Program-made: the position numbers and the translations under genes | In this document: positions 46,801-57,051 of the stretch, piece after piece | How the letters are laid out: the number at the start of each line of letters is the position of its first letter | Position numbering within the stretch: position 1 is the first letter of the stretch | NCBI GenBank assembly: GCA_009869945.1 | Contig: WIXG01000037.1 | Location: 283,184 to 347,183, forward strand | From: Mesaphorura yosii | Lineage: Eukaryota > Arthropoda > Collembola > Poduromorpha > Tullbergiidae | Direction of reading: 5' to 3' | Length of the DNA stretch: 64,000 nucleotides | The notes under the pieces: model-generated | Told to the model about the DNA's origin: nothing | The model's input: the letters and a program-made list of their open reading frames with translations, nothing else | The model's database searches: none

Positions 46801-49077
46801 CTTGCGATTTATTTTTAACTCCAGGGTCTCCTGCGGTCCTTGCAGCCTTGAGCTGTGCTCCCGGCAATTAATATTTCCGCGAACCTTCGAACCTTCTAGA
46901 TTTCACCTTGAACTTTGAATATGTCAAAAACACGGTTGTGTGTTTTAATATCATAAGTAGATAAAATATTTCCACACTCTGCTTGAGATGTCACTCAGAC
47001 TCTAATCTTTCTAAAGCAATATTACCACCGGTGTGTGCTTTCATCTGTAATCTTCCTAAGAACTAAACTGAGGTGATTGTCGCCTCGCAACCGAACCGAT
47101 TCTTTCTATCTTCGGAAATTGAGCTACCTCACTCCTTGGACTTTCTTAAAATAGTAACTTTGAGTCATGTCCTCGACGAGGACGGACGAGACGAAATTTT
47201 CCACTTCAAATCCAGTTTTATCCCATTGCAGTGCATTGTCATTAAATTTCAGATTGTTTGTAAATTTCAGTGGGATTCTCGTTCTGAATGCGAAAGCCTG
47301 GCCCGTTCCGACAGCGGGTCATCTACTCAGTCAGTTCAAACCGGAATTCCAGAGCTGCTCATCGGGTTGGCGTACAATGGAACCACCGGACGTCTGACGA
47401 CAGAAATTATTAAAGGAAGCCACTTCCGGTAAGTGTTCCATCTGCCATTGAGAGGGTTGTTTATTCATAAGCACGAATTGCAAACTTTCGTTTACTTTCA
47501 TGATACGAATACCATGATAATCTCAGGGACGCTTGTGTTCGTGTTGTGAGAATCGAAACGTCTTTAAGTTGAGTGCACAGCTATTTCCATTTCTGGTACA
47601 AATGAAAATCTGGCCACTTTCCCATGCTGTCTGTATGAATTATAAAATCAATCATGAACCGAACCGATGAAAGAGAAAGCGAAACGAAAAAAGAAAAAAA
47701 TCGAATGATGCTCCCAAGCGAAAGCGAAAACGATAAAAAGGTTCAGATAAAAATTCAAAGACAGCACACAGTTGAGAGTGTCATAAAAATAAAGACCGTG
47801 GCCGACTGGCTAGTCGACTGGATCCGTTGAATGATGAAAAATGAAAATAAAGTGAAACGAATGGACATTTAACATATGAAATGGACCGCCGGGCCGCAGT
47901 TTACAAAAAACGGAATGAGAAATCAATGCGCGTTATGTCTTATTTGGAGTGGAATCCATGTCTTCTTGTCTTGGCGTTCTTGGCCCTGCAATAGTAGCGT
48001 TGAAGACGTCAATTGAATTGAATATTTTTATTGACCTCATCTCATTGCTTTTGTACCTTTTCAGGAATTTGGCCGGTGGACGTGCGCCCGACTCTTACAT
48101 TAAGCTCGTACTCGTTGGTTGCAATGGTCAGGAGATGGGCCGAGCCAAATCATCGCTTCGAAGAGCTCAATCGAATCCACTTTTCAAGGAGACTTTCATG
48201 TTTCAGGTTGCTTGCTTGCCATTACTGCACTATTACGATTACGATTACTATCGACCATGGACTGACGGTGTGGTCAAGCCAAGCCACTCGTTGGTTGTTG
48301 GTAATGGAATAATAAATTGGCTGAATGGGCAAAGTGATAGATAGTCGATCAGGCCGAATTACTGCAGTCTGAGAAAATAAGAGTCAATTCCTGCCCTTTA
48401 ACGTATGGCCTGATCGTGTTCTTGCAATATTGATTTTTGTATTTGGAAGTTCGTAAAATGACTTCTCATGATCATAAGTATCAATAATTCATTTTCGATT
48501 AATCTTATTTCTTTCCACTGATTATTGGCAGGCAGGCAGGAATGAAGAATAGCTTGTAAGCTATTACTCCCTAGAAGGCACTCGGTTTTTTCTGCTTTTG
48601 GTAGAAGAGACCTACGACTAATGCAAAATATTTGTTTGAGTCGACTTCGCCTATTTACTATTTACTAAAGTAGTTGCCACAAACTTTACGAGTTTGTTGC
48701 TCAAGTTTTTTCGACATCTCTTTTGCAAGGAGCTAAAAGCGAAAGCGTTGAACTGAGCAAAACGTGTTACACAACGGCCGGCCGATGCGAATGTGAATAT
48801 GGACATAAACTTATTTGCCTTTGTTGCCACTGCTCAAGTAAATTGCGGAATTCTAATCTGTATGTGAATTTTTGTTCAGGTCGCCCTCTTCCAAGTGTCT
48901 GAGGTTACTCTTCTCGTCTCGGTGTATGGGCGCAAAGGAGTCACTCGCCGTGAGCTCCTCGGCTGGTTCGCTCTTGGCTACAGCAGCTCCGGGGACGAAG
49001 AGGCGACGCACTGGGAGGACATGTGCGATGCTCAGGGCGACCAAATGTGCCGGTGGCATGTTTTGCTTCAATCTTAA
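19827..49077 (+). CDS. SYT14: Synaptotagmin-14/16-type protein with two C2 domains
   Basis: Exons 19827-19863, 30430-30663, 31457-32230, 41361-41932, 43012-43218, 43468-43576, 45098-45255, 47271-47428, 48065-48206 and 48880-49077 give 862 residues with matching phases. The short N-terminus MVEIHENGENLN joins PLEATAFLAAV, which begins the single membrane span (about 17-38, ending YVNKKW); this mirrors vertebrate SYT14 (PEAVGFLSAVGVF...YINKKF). Residues 91-539 are a long Ser/His/Gln-rich cytoplasmic linker. C2A is about 570-690 and C2B about 720-845 (GIPELLIGLAYN, TTEIIKGSHFR, NLAGGRAP), with the family end HWEDM...CRWHVLLQS. The calcium-binding aspartates of classical synaptotagmins are largely missing, so it is likely a calcium-independent membrane-trafficking protein. 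The exons from 43012 on are certain. The first exon (joined by phase and by resemblance) and the 41361 acceptor are less so. Confidence 0.88.
19875..19880 (-). terminator. Poly(A) signal of tandem gene A
   Basis: Reverse-strand AATAAA 45 nt past the stop of gene A. The expected cleavage point, 10-30 nt further, falls at the end of the opposite-strand synaptotagmin-14 exon (ends 19863). Confidence 0.6.
19925..21732 (-). CDS. Tandem secreted-protein gene A (uncharacterised CX5C-CX6C family)
   Basis: Seven exons: 21732-21276, 21173-21078, 21003-20868, 20767-20668, 20608-20432, 20365-20238 and 20159-19925 (intron phases 1,1,2,0,0,2), 442 residues. The N-terminal signal peptide (MFLFVFVYLSVIISQSYVIC; upstream in-frame ATG at 21732) precedes SRGISG, a His/Asp/Ser/Tyr-rich region, TYSARKLR, GGAPLYNS, a His/Trp/Lys/Gly segment (GKGWGWKGWKGHK), HTSHTSHTDYKVSAVNTDG and the hydrophobic GLGLLGLLGLLSLFQLALLAL. 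Nine Thr follow, then RRKR (283-286), a furin-type cleavage site. The C-terminus has Cys at 337, 343, 400 and 407 and ends with HPYYYNHAQKMKWAQK. The gene is predicted to be secreted and cleaved to release the four-Cys domain. It lies inside the first coding intron of the synaptotagmin-14 gene, opposite strand, and is paralogous to genes B and C. I do not recognise the family. Confidence 0.9.
21817..21824 (-). promoter_or_regulatory. TATA box of tandem gene A
   Basis: TATAAAAG on the minus strand, about 85 nt before the ATG. With a start site about 30 nt downstream the leader is about 55-60 nt and contains a short out-of-frame upstream ATG. Confidence 0.65.
21905..21910 (-). terminator. Poly(A) signal of tandem gene B
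   Basis: Reverse-strand AATAAA about 205 nt after the stop of gene B and only about 80 nt upstream of the TATA box of gene A, so the two units are tightly packed. Confidence 0.5.
22115..23969 (-). CDS. Tandem secreted-protein gene B (uncharacterised CX5C-CX6C family)
   Basis: Seven exons: 23969-23495, 23405-23316, 23238-23073, 22983-22884, 22810-22628, 22565-22438 and 22361-22115, with the same intron phases as gene A; 462 residues. The signal anchor follows a basic N-terminus (RLINILLLCSIVIQ). It has SRSISG, a Ser/Gly/Tyr/His-rich region, TYSARQLR and GGAPLYNS. A His/Gly/Asp segment (HGHGHGW...HFGHGHGKGWKKGWKK) could bind metal. Then come HTSHTSHTDYKVSAVNTDG, GLGLLGLLGLLSLFQLALLAL, ten Thr and RRKR (300-303). 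Cysteines are at 353, 359, 416 and 423. The end is HPYYYNHSQKIKF. Exons 4-7 are closest to gene A, which suggests a recent duplication or gene conversion there. Function unknown. Confidence 0.9.
24051..24058 (-). promoter_or_regulatory. TATA box of tandem gene B
   Basis: TATATAAA on the minus strand about 82 nt before the ATG, matching the spacing in gene A. Confidence 0.6.
24221..24226 (-). terminator. Poly(A) signal of tandem gene C
   Basis: Reverse-strand AATAAA about 145 nt after the stop of gene C; a second copy is at about 24142-24147. Confidence 0.45.
24371..26106 (-). CDS. Tandem secreted-protein gene C (divergent member of the same family)
   Basis: Seven exons: 26106-25698, 25574-25482, 25364-25292, 25212-25128, 25061-24894, 24823-24687 and 24638-24371, phases 1,1,2,0,0,2; 410 residues. 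The signal peptide (LAVPLLIVVLSVHEVCG) is followed by a Ser/His/Tyr-rich region with LGGYSSYPSSSNSY, a poly-Gly/His stretch, GLGLLGLLGLLSLLQ and an Ala/Pro linker in place of poly-Thr. A stronger basic site RRRKR (241-245) and Cys at 291, 297, 380 and 387 keep CX5C and CX6C spacing, but the surrounding residues have drifted. One extra Cys is at 327, and the HPYYYNH tail is absent. The last intron is only 48 nt with a weak pyrimidine tract; its acceptor was chosen by phase, so the start of exon 7 is the least certain point. No clear TATA box was seen. Confidence 0.8.
26107..30429. other. Remainder of synaptotagmin-14 first coding intron
   Basis: AT-rich DNA upstream of gene C with no supported gene. 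ATG ORF 28413-28634 shows no features. An in-frame ATG at 30333 leads directly into the membrane-span exon and could be an alternative start if the intron is retained or an alternative promoter exists. Confidence 0.5.
31297..31326 (+). repeat. Hexanucleotide GGCACG/GGCACA microsatellite
   Basis: Five tandem copies (outer copies GGCACA, inner three GGCACG) in the intron between the second and third synaptotagmin-14 exons. Confidence 0.85.
32231..36937. other. Synaptotagmin-14 intron, 5' part
   Basis: No gene supported. The stretch 36290-36580 is unusually A/T-rich with A-runs and may be a degraded repeat, but no ends or repeats were defined. A GC-rich GGCGCGGGCGCGGGCGCC run lies near 32481-32500. 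Confidence 0.45.
36938..38365 (-). CDS. F-box protein, nested in a synaptotagmin-14 intron
   Basis: Two exons, 38365-38231 and 38077-36938 (phase 0), 424 residues. The F-box spans about 37-80 across the intron: PKSLFDKLSSQ joined to IITRIIRLLPLPDKKSARLVNHEW. F-box proteins normally recruit substrates to Skp1-Cullin1 ubiquitin ligases through this domain. The rest has alternating hydrophobic segments (MIWLLTQCYSVRELQFVI, SLIITRLPFLKLKNLDELP, VSKIEWSNQI) that resemble irregular leucine-rich-repeat strands, interrupted by a Thr/Ser/Lys low-complexity insert around 250-285. The substrate is unknown. A reverse AATAAA at 36770-36775 is a candidate poly(A) signal. Confidence 0.88.
38366..41360. other. 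Synaptotagmin-14 intron, 3' part
   Basis: No firm gene. An 87-codon ATG ORF at 39953-40216 (plus) has a hydrophobic N-terminus and is treated under findings. The open frame at 39540-39809 (minus) ends at a GTAAGA donor-like site but starts without an ATG. Confidence 0.45.
41933..48879. other. Remaining synaptotagmin-14 introns
   Basis: Introns 41933-43011, 43219-43467, 43577-45097, 45256-47270, 47429-48064 and 48207-48879 hold no supported gene apart from the local repeat at 43698-43764. Confidence 0.6.
43698..43764 (+). repeat. Local partial tandem duplication in an intron
   Basis: A segment reading GCTAAGCTTTACTTTGTGGG is followed by two further partial copies (GCTAAGCTTTAC at about 43728 and AGCTTTACTTTGTGGGATT ending at 43764). 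Confidence 0.7.
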
Positions 49078-49128
49078 TGCCCGTCATAAAATGGGCACAG
49101 CGCAGAAGAGAAATAACGACGACGAATG

Positions 49129-49134
49129 AATAAA
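49129..49134 (+). terminator. SYT14: Poly(A) signal of synaptotagmin-14
   Basis: AATAAA 52 nt after the stop codon. Confidence 0.55.
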
Positions 49135-51752
49135 CAGAAATCTCATCGAAACTAACGTAGCGAAGTGACACGAGACGCGACCAGCGTACCAGAAATAGTT
49201 TACCACTTTCACCAGAGTCAGACGACAACATTTATTACTTCATTTGTAGTGTTGTGAAAAGACAGTTGTAGTTACTGTAACTTTTTAATATGTCAAGCTC
49301 TCATAGTCAGGCCAAGCCACGTTTCTCTCTTGGGACTATCTTTTACCTGCTCTGCCTTTTCATCTCGTTCCGCGTTTCGTGATCTCGTGTAATAATCTTA
49401 TCCTTTATATACTGGACGACAGATCACATCAGTCAGGCCAGGCTACAGCGACAATGAAGCCAGAACTCATAAAGTTTACTACTTCCTTTTCTGACAAACG
49501 TAAAGTGTGAAAGCAGTTTACTTACTTAGAGGCACTTGATGAGAAAGCAGAATTCAAGGCGACAAAAGTGACAGAGACCAATTCTAGTTCTAATACTAAT
49601 TCTAGTGCACAAACGAACCCATCCCGAGGCTTTTCTCTTCCAGGCCCGCCCCTTTTGTTATTTCGAGGACCAAATTCGAAAAAGGAAGCTGTTGATTTAT
49701 TTTGTTGAACCAACCTTCCATTGTGAGCCCTTGTAATTACAGAATTAAAGAATTATTACTCTTCGCTTTAACTTTTATCTAAGCATAACCTTTTAGAACG
49801 CATTCGACTCGATTTGTACTGTATCTTTTGATATGTATTTGGAATCAAAAGAAGATAGAAGAGAACACTTGATTGTAAATTTGAAATTCCGAAGTGTACT
49901 GTGTTACATTTGTCGCACTTAAATTCTTAGGAAATTCACTATTGTCCTCTCACATACAAAACACCAACAAGTCTTAAGTCCTATTGCTAGCCGTAATGTA
50001 ACATAGTGTAAGTTTTGATAATTCGTGTTGCGCTGTACACACCGCACAAATTTTTGTACCTGAGTGCGACTTGCCATTCTTTGTACCGTCACGAGCAAAG
50101 CAACACAAAAGCTGCACTGAGATCTCTGCAACTCTGCACTTGCAAGTCACTGTGCGTCAGACTTGGTGAAGCTTACTAATTTGTCACGTAATTAACTCGC
50201 ACATTGCACTCTTACCTGCACCACTCACTACTTCGGAACTTTAACTTATTCTATTGTGATCTAAGATTGTAATTGTGATTGTAACATTAGAGTTAAGGGA
50301 ATTTGATCGCATGCTGCAAAAGTGAAAGCACGCCCTTTCCCTTGAAAGCTGTTCAAACTGGTATGGTAGGAGAATATCTTATTTGTGTAAGTTAATATCG
50401 GGCTGGCAGTGGCTGTAATGAATGTTGACGTTGACAGTGAATTCACTTGAATTCGTTAGGAGACTTGTAATTCGAGATGGACATCTCAATTCACATATTA
50501 AACGCGTTTGCAGAGCAAGCTAAAGCTATGTTGTGTAGTGATTGAGAAAAGCAGGCTGAAAGGAAAAAGAAAGCACATTATTTGGACGCCTTAATGAATG
50601 ATATGCTACGAAGGAAAATTACTACTTGAAGATAATTGTTAATTTTTGTAATTCAGATTCTACCAAATTATAAGAATGTGAGATGTTTTTGTATCTTCAA
50701 AGGAAAGTTTTCTCTACGATTTTGTGGAGACTTCGCCCGTGTTTGTAATTTCAGTATTATTACTCCTAAGTACGATAATTACATTTGGAATTCCAAGCGA
50801 AGAATTCCCGGAATCACCTACTCCCTTCTCTTTCGGGATAAGGATGATAATGACTTGACTCTGTAACTAATTATTAACTGGTTATCACGCGTAAAGTACG
50901 AAAAGTCACAAAGTGTTGCATGAGACCAAAGAAATCCGATTCCGTACTTTGTCGAGGTATGGCACCTTGAATTTGAATGATCCTTATTAATTAAAATCTC
51001 GATTTGGTGCTACAATTAGAGTAGATACTTCATTTGATGGTTAACATAATTAATTAAATACTATTTCAGGTTCCAATCTCCTCGAATCATTCCAGAATCA
51101 GCATTTTAGTAACCTCAACCAGTGTAATGCGGTTTATTCAATGCTAGCCAGAAGAATTTTGAATTCTAGTTTGATCTTCGGTTAGGTTCTAGCCAGGAAT
51201 GGATTTAAAGGAAAGGTCAAAATTACGGACCAACCAAAATAATGTTGGAGAAGAAAAGGCTCGTTTACATCGCAAATGCTTCAAATTATCATCGCACAAT
51301 GCGTAATTTATTGCAATTCGTCTTTAGCTGCTAAAGTACGTTTATTTACTTGATATTGTTGGAAGACTTTATTTTATGGCTTAAGATTAAGGCTAAAGAC
51401 AACGCATTCAGCGAGCTAAAGAGTATAAAACTTAACAAAGCCTATAACTAACTACATCTAAACGACAAATGCAGTTAAAAGCTACGGCACAGAAGTCCAC
51501 CATATTATTGAATTTGCTTTCATTGTGCACGCTGCACGCGAGACGCGCATCACCTTCCAAACGCTTTAAAAGTACACCTGTCCTTAAAGTAAAAACACGA
51601 ACCACCTATGAATTAATCCTAAGAAATACTAAACTAATTCTATTTGATTCTAGTTGATATAAAATTATTTACATTATGTAAAGAGAAACTCCTATGAATT
51701 TTGGAACTTGAAAAATAAACTAAAAAGTTTGAACACAAAATCTTTCGTGTGG
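49135..51752. other. Intergenic region between convergent synaptotagmin-14 and H2.0 genes
   Basis: No supported gene; ATG ORF 51469-51657 has no recognisable domain. Part may be alternative 3' UTR of the H2.0 gene. Confidence 0.5.
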
Positions 51753-51758
51753 TTTATT
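51753..51758 (-). terminator. H2.0: Poly(A) signal of the H2.0-like gene
   Basis: Reverse-strand AATAAA about 80 nt after the stop codon. Confidence 0.5.
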
Positions 51759-51837
51759 AAAAAGGCATGCATGGCACGTGTTCGAAGAATTTCAATCTCA
51801 ATCACGAATCACATATTATATAAAAGGCTGCTGTTTT

Positions 51838-54800
51838 CTACTTCTTCCCGGAAGAAAGCGTCATACTTGCATGATGACCAGGAAGGGAAGAGTTTCTACT
51901 ACTTTTTTCTTTGCCCGGGATGATTCCAGCAGTCACAGTCGCAGACGCATTCGCGACTGGAGTGTGCATAAGACTCGAGTGATCGATGGCCGCACTTCCA
52001 GACTTGCCTTCCTTCGTGTGTCTCCACTTCATCCTTCGGTTCTGGAACCACACTTTGACCTTGATAAATAAATACGTACAGAAATGTTAAATTATAGCTT
52101 TAGGATGCTGCAAATCTGCGGCGTATGAAAAAGCCTGCATACTTGAGCATCCGTGAGTCCTAACATGGCAGCCAGCTGTCTTCGATCGGGCTTCGTGATG
52201 TACTTCTGCATCTGAAATCGCTTCTCCAGCCCCTTTCGCTGCAAGTTGGAGAATACGGCTCTGGACCACGAGCGTTTTCTTCGTCCGCCCCCATTCGTGT
52301 TGCAGGAGACCATTGACGACATGGACGCGTAGTTGGACGCTCCAAGGCCGTAGGAAGTCGGCAGATTCGAGTGACCGAAACCTGAAAACCAATAAATTGC
52401 GAAAATTGCACATGAATTGAAATCTTTTGGCTGAAGAAGCCATTTCTACCTAGAATAAACAAACTTCAAGCCACAATCATAAAATTTATGACGTGCACTT
52501 CCTCTCATTTTGTATTTTGTTCTTTGTCCTTTCATTTGAATAGTCATTCGTTTATTTATGCGATCGTCTTTGGAGGTCTTGTTTCGCCATATTTGCGATT
52601 GCGACTTCATTGAAACTTATTAGTCGCCTACAAGGAGCCCCTGCCACATTTATCAGAATATTTATTGCAAAAGAAGCACATAAATCGTACATCGCACGTG
52701 TTATGATCAAGTCTCAATTCGTGAAATTCAGCCTGCGCTCTTCATTCTGTTTTCTGCAAGTCGTCATTGATTTCTTGTGGTAGATTTTATGAGTCAATTT
52801 TATGTCTGCATTCTCTTGTAAATATTTATATTATGTTAATTCATCATTTTACGAACTCTGTACGACTATATCGCGAAAGGACCACACACTTTTATACAAT
52901 CGTTCATTTCATCAGTTTGTCAGTACAAAAAATAGTTGAACCATATTCGTAAAGTAAAGGATTATTGATAATCGCGTTAAATTGGAACGCAGATAAATAT
53001 GAACACGATGTGTGAACACTCGATGCAAAATATCTCAAGCTTGTTAACACTTCATGCCTGGCTTTATCTTTGAAAAATTTAAAGGCAAGGCTTGTTTTAC
53101 TTAAACTTTAATGATTGACTTTGGTAAGTATTTTTTGTTTTTGTTGATGTGTTGATAATTAAACGCGAAGCCAGAAGAAACTTCGCTGCTGCAAAGTACT
53201 TGAGAGGATGTATAATCCAGAGACGATGACAGATATTAAGCGTACGTAGGAAAAGAATTGAATCATTGTTTCGAGCGTGCGTGTTTTGATTTAGGATATA
53301 ATAATATTGTACTTTAGTACCGTTACAAATTCACACTTGTAGGATTCCCTCAATTGACTATTTATGGTCTCGACTTATGACATACAATTTCAATAGACCA
53401 TTTAGTTTTTACCAATACAATGAATTGAAATTATCCGGAGATTCTGCTGAAGTTCATAGAAATTGTAATTTGATACGTACGCCTTGCAACTTGTAAGAAA
53501 CATGGACACAAGCGAATTTCAATTCCAAGGACTTAATATACAAGCTGATGACGAATTTCTGGCCACATCGTACTTAATTTCATGAAATCATTACGCTGTT
53601 CAGTATGACTCGCCACTGCCACGAAATAGAGAATCACGCTAAATAAAAGACTGTACAAGAGCTTGAGCATAATATAAGGAAAGTCATAAATTTCATTGTA
53701 ATTTCTTATTTCATTTCATTCGGTTCATTAATGTGGTGAGATGAAGAATGATACATGGCTTCATACAAAACGCTTACAACGGACAAGAAATGAGTTCTCA
53801 GACGGCAATGGTAGAACAAATCTGAAGTATTTTAATGCTTTAGCGTTAAACCACAATAAATCAATCTCTTCATTTGTTTACTCGAAGAAAAAGGAGAATA
53901 GCATGAAGAAAGGAAACATAAAAGAATTATGTGGGCAAGATCCATATGAAATCGACTCAGAAGCAAACAGCAAATGTTACATCTCTCGAAATACGACCCA
54001 TGAATCATCTCATGAAATACGAACGTATACGGAGCACACGAAGCTTTGGCTAAGATGAAGAGGACCACCCGAGTGCATTAGAACAGATTCTTCACACTAT
54101 ATGGTGTCCCTGTCAAAATCACTTTAGTTTTAGTAAGGATGAAAATGAAAATAATGTGATTCCTTTCCTTGGCTCAGCGCACATAAATTAACCATATTAT
54201 GATTACGCGATTATTACCAACATTAGAGCTACGAACGGATTACTAAAAAGGAAATCTTTAAAATGCTGTGTTGGATCACAGTACAGCACCTCGTCACAAT
54301 CTGACGGAGATGGTGTGATGATGAAATCTCAAATCTTTTAACTAGTCAAATGATAATCAGGCTGTCAAATTAATCGTATGCGCCTTATTAATGCATTTCC
54401 GTGTGGCATGCTCGCCTTCAGCCTTCAACGTGAATTAGCATATGATTTATTTACTTCAGATTTCAGATGAGGTTTTATGGTCAATAAAAGCTAGCACTCG
54501 GGAGTTGGCTTACCATTAGAAGGAATTAATGTGGGGCCATCGTACAGACTTGATGACGGATGAGATTTATGATGCTGGAGCCAAGGTGAAGTCAGTCCGG
54601 AGCCCGTAAAAATGGGACCGTAGCCACCTGCAGCGTAGCTCGACGTTGGGAGCGTTGACGTTGGCACCGGCATCGGTCTTCCGTCAGAAAATTGGAGCTT
54701 GTATCCGAATTTGGCGAGCAGAACGCATTCCGGACAGTTTCTGGGTATCGGACTGCAAGCTGACGCACCCCCACCGGCTGTTAACGCGTGCTGGTGTTGG

Positions 54801-57051
54801 TGACTGGACAGCGATCGCATAAATTGATTGGACGTGTACGCTGCTGACCGCTGCATGAGATCATGCGCCGAATAAATGCCTTGCCCGTCTTGAAATTCAC
54901 CGATCGAGATGTTGTCTGTAAGAAAATAAAAAAATGATAGTAACTTGAAAGCTTTAGAAGAAAGACAGCGGTGGTGAGCTCGAATAAGAAAATTAACTCC
55001 TGTTCATGACAACTCTAATTTCGAGTCCTTAAAGTAAGTTGAGTGGAGGAGGAAACTTTCAGAATTCGGGAATCGAATCGAAAGTATTTCTCCTGCTTTC
55101 GCACTTGGAAGAGGTGTTTAATGTGACATCGACTGTGGAGTACCTCGACGTTGAGTTCGTCGTAAGCCGCTCTAATTACTTTATCGAAGTTTTCGATCTT
55201 TTGAAGGATTTCGTGCGGCTTCGTCTAATTCTGCCAAGATTCAAGATGGGTCAAGCTCAAGGACAGCCTCAGCCTCTGATTCATGTGCCACCGGTACCTG
55301 TTGGCGCAAATTTCCAGGTTAATCCTCGTCAAAATCTCGGTTTTCTTGGTCGCCACCGTCGTAGACCTCGCCTGAACCGCGTTCGCTACACCGACGGACA
55401 AAGGGAGAATGCTATTCGTCTGTTGAATCTTGGACTCTCATATCGTCAAGTTGCACGCATGATTTCTCCTCATTGCAGCAGTGGAACTCCTCATCGTTGG
55501 TAAGCTATTTGTAAAGTGCTTACTGAAATTCCTCTTATTTAAAAGAGATAATTGATTGAACTTAATTTTCAGGCGTCAGGAACATCTTCGGCGTCAGGAA
55601 CACCGTCGTATGGATTATATGCGTCGTCGTCGCATGTTTTAAGGTCTCGTGTCAAGCCAAAAAGCATTCAAGCCAATATTCTCAAGCGAATCTCGCAACT
55701 TCGGTTCTAAATTCTAGTATTAACGCCGACAGAACTTTTTAATTACGTAAGTTGACCTGGTTGATTAATTTTTGCTGACGATTTTTGATTTATCACGTAA
55801 ATGATATTTCATAAATAAATCTCATTTCATTTTAGGTGAACAGTACAATGTAAGAACGAGAACAGCCGCTGACGCTTTCGAAGATAAGCAAATTATGAAC
55901 GAGTAGTTTAATACTTGAAGATCTGTTGTGCAAGATGAAACTCTCGATTGACTGCCTTAATAAAAAGTAAGAAGCAATAAACAAATAATGCATGGTTAAA
56001 GTGAGAGCTTACCTTTCGTAATTTTCGGAGAACTTCTGTTGACACTGTCATTATTGCCGTCATTTGACAAAATGCGATCCATTCCAAACGTTAGCTTAGA
56101 TGATTTTGTGTTGATTCTGGGCTTGGCGTTGGCGTTCTCCGTGCTCGTGCTGACATCCATCATCTGCACTTCGTCGATGGAATTAGAATTCTCGTCCCGG
56201 CTCGCGGAACTCGGGCTTCGTGGATTACGAATTGGTGAAGAATGTGGAGAAATTCCTTTTCGTGTCCTGCGAATCGAAGTCTCGCCATCGCCATGCCTTG
56301 ATGTCGAGTAATTTAAGGGCATGGTGCTTTTATCAGGCGACCTGCTACCACAAACACGGGTACTAATGTTCTTATCCGGATGGCCATTATTGTTAAAATC
56401 ACCAGTTGAAGTTGAAGGAGGGAGAATTACACAAGGCACTTTACGAGGAATCGGAGCCGCGATCAAATACCTGCTTCCGTTGCTTCCCGGCATACTAAAC
56501 GTTTCCAGAGTTGGAACCGGATAATGCAAAAGTTCTGTCGATCTGGGCCGTTGATGCATCAGGAATTTATAATCACAGTTATCGTACAAGTAAGGCATAT
56601 GTGCTTGGACCGGAGAAGGGGATGACGGCTCTCGCGCGCATGCTGATTGATCGCGATCGCGATTTCCCGCTGAAGCATCTATTGGAATCGGTGAGAATTG
56701 TGGCGAACAAGAACTGTCACTGCTGGCACAGGCACTGGCTGGACTACGACTACAACTGCGACTCCGACTGAAGCGATCAGCACTTTCATGTCTTGTCATT
56801 TCCACTTCCACCGCTGCCGCTGGACCAACATTCTTCGTGTAACTCGTCGGATTATTTGTCAGAATTTCTAACGATGACAGCGGAGTAATATTCGCCATGT
56901 CCATCATGTCACATTTCTTTACTGCAGCTGCTTGGATATTAGGCTTGGACTCGGACTCGGAATTGTCACGTTTATCAGTCTCGTTAGCTCTTTCTCTTTC
57001 CTCGCGTTTTGAAGGCTCACATTCACGATTGTCAACGTCAGTGCGTAACAT
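51838..57051 (-). CDS. H2.0: H2.0/HLX-type homeobox transcription factor
   Basis: Exons 57051-56013, 54915-54514, 52381-52143 and 52059-51838 (phases 1,1,0) give 633 residues. The homeodomain, about 514-573, reads KRSWSRAVFSNLQRKGLEKR..., KYITKPDRRQLAAMLGLTDA and VKVWFQNRRMKWRHTKEG, diagnostic of the H2.0/HLX class. An EH1 Groucho-binding motif, LTFGMDRIL, is at 320-328. The long N-terminus is Ser/Arg/Pro-rich with many acidic/basic clusters. The homeodomain is split between TDAQ and VKVWF by an 83-nt intron, a common homeobox intron site. The C-terminal tail is short (about 60). In animals this class acts in visceral and muscle mesoderm and some neurons as a DNA-binding regulator, often a repressor. 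The start ATG at 57051 is the first in the frame; an upstream exon cannot be excluded. Confidence 0.94.
52382..54513. other. Second intron of the H2.0-like gene
   Basis: AT-rich, no supported gene. A 105-codon ATG ORF on the plus strand at 53741-54058 is Asn/Ser/Lys-rich and featureless. Confidence 0.5.
55246..55642 (+). CDS. Small basic helix-turn-helix protein, nested in the H2.0 first intron
   Basis: Two exons, 55246-55499 and 55573-55642, joined by a 73-nt GT-AG intron (phase 2), give 107 residues. The N-terminus is Gln/Pro-rich (MGQAQGQPQPLIHVPPVPVG), followed by an Arg-rich stretch (GRHRRRPRLNRVRY). A helix-turn-helix of the homeodomain-like transposase/paired type reads DGQRENAIRLLNLGLSYRQV and continues ARMI. 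The tail is very basic (RRQEHRRMDYMRRRRMF). The frame is open upstream of the ATG, back to about 55039, without another ATG. AATAAA lies at 55814-55819. It is probably DNA-binding and nuclear. It resembles the N-terminal DNA-binding part of Tc1/pogo-like transposases without a DDE domain, so it may be a domesticated or truncated element, or a host gene of unknown role. Confidence 0.65.
55814..55819 (+). terminator. Poly(A) signal of the nested helix-turn-helix gene
   Basis: AATAAA 172 nt after the stop. Confidence 0.45.

Noticed and set aside
53741-54058. 105-codon plus-strand ATG ORF in an H2.0 intron
   Set aside because: Low-complexity Asn/Ser/Lys-rich, no domain, no transcription signals.
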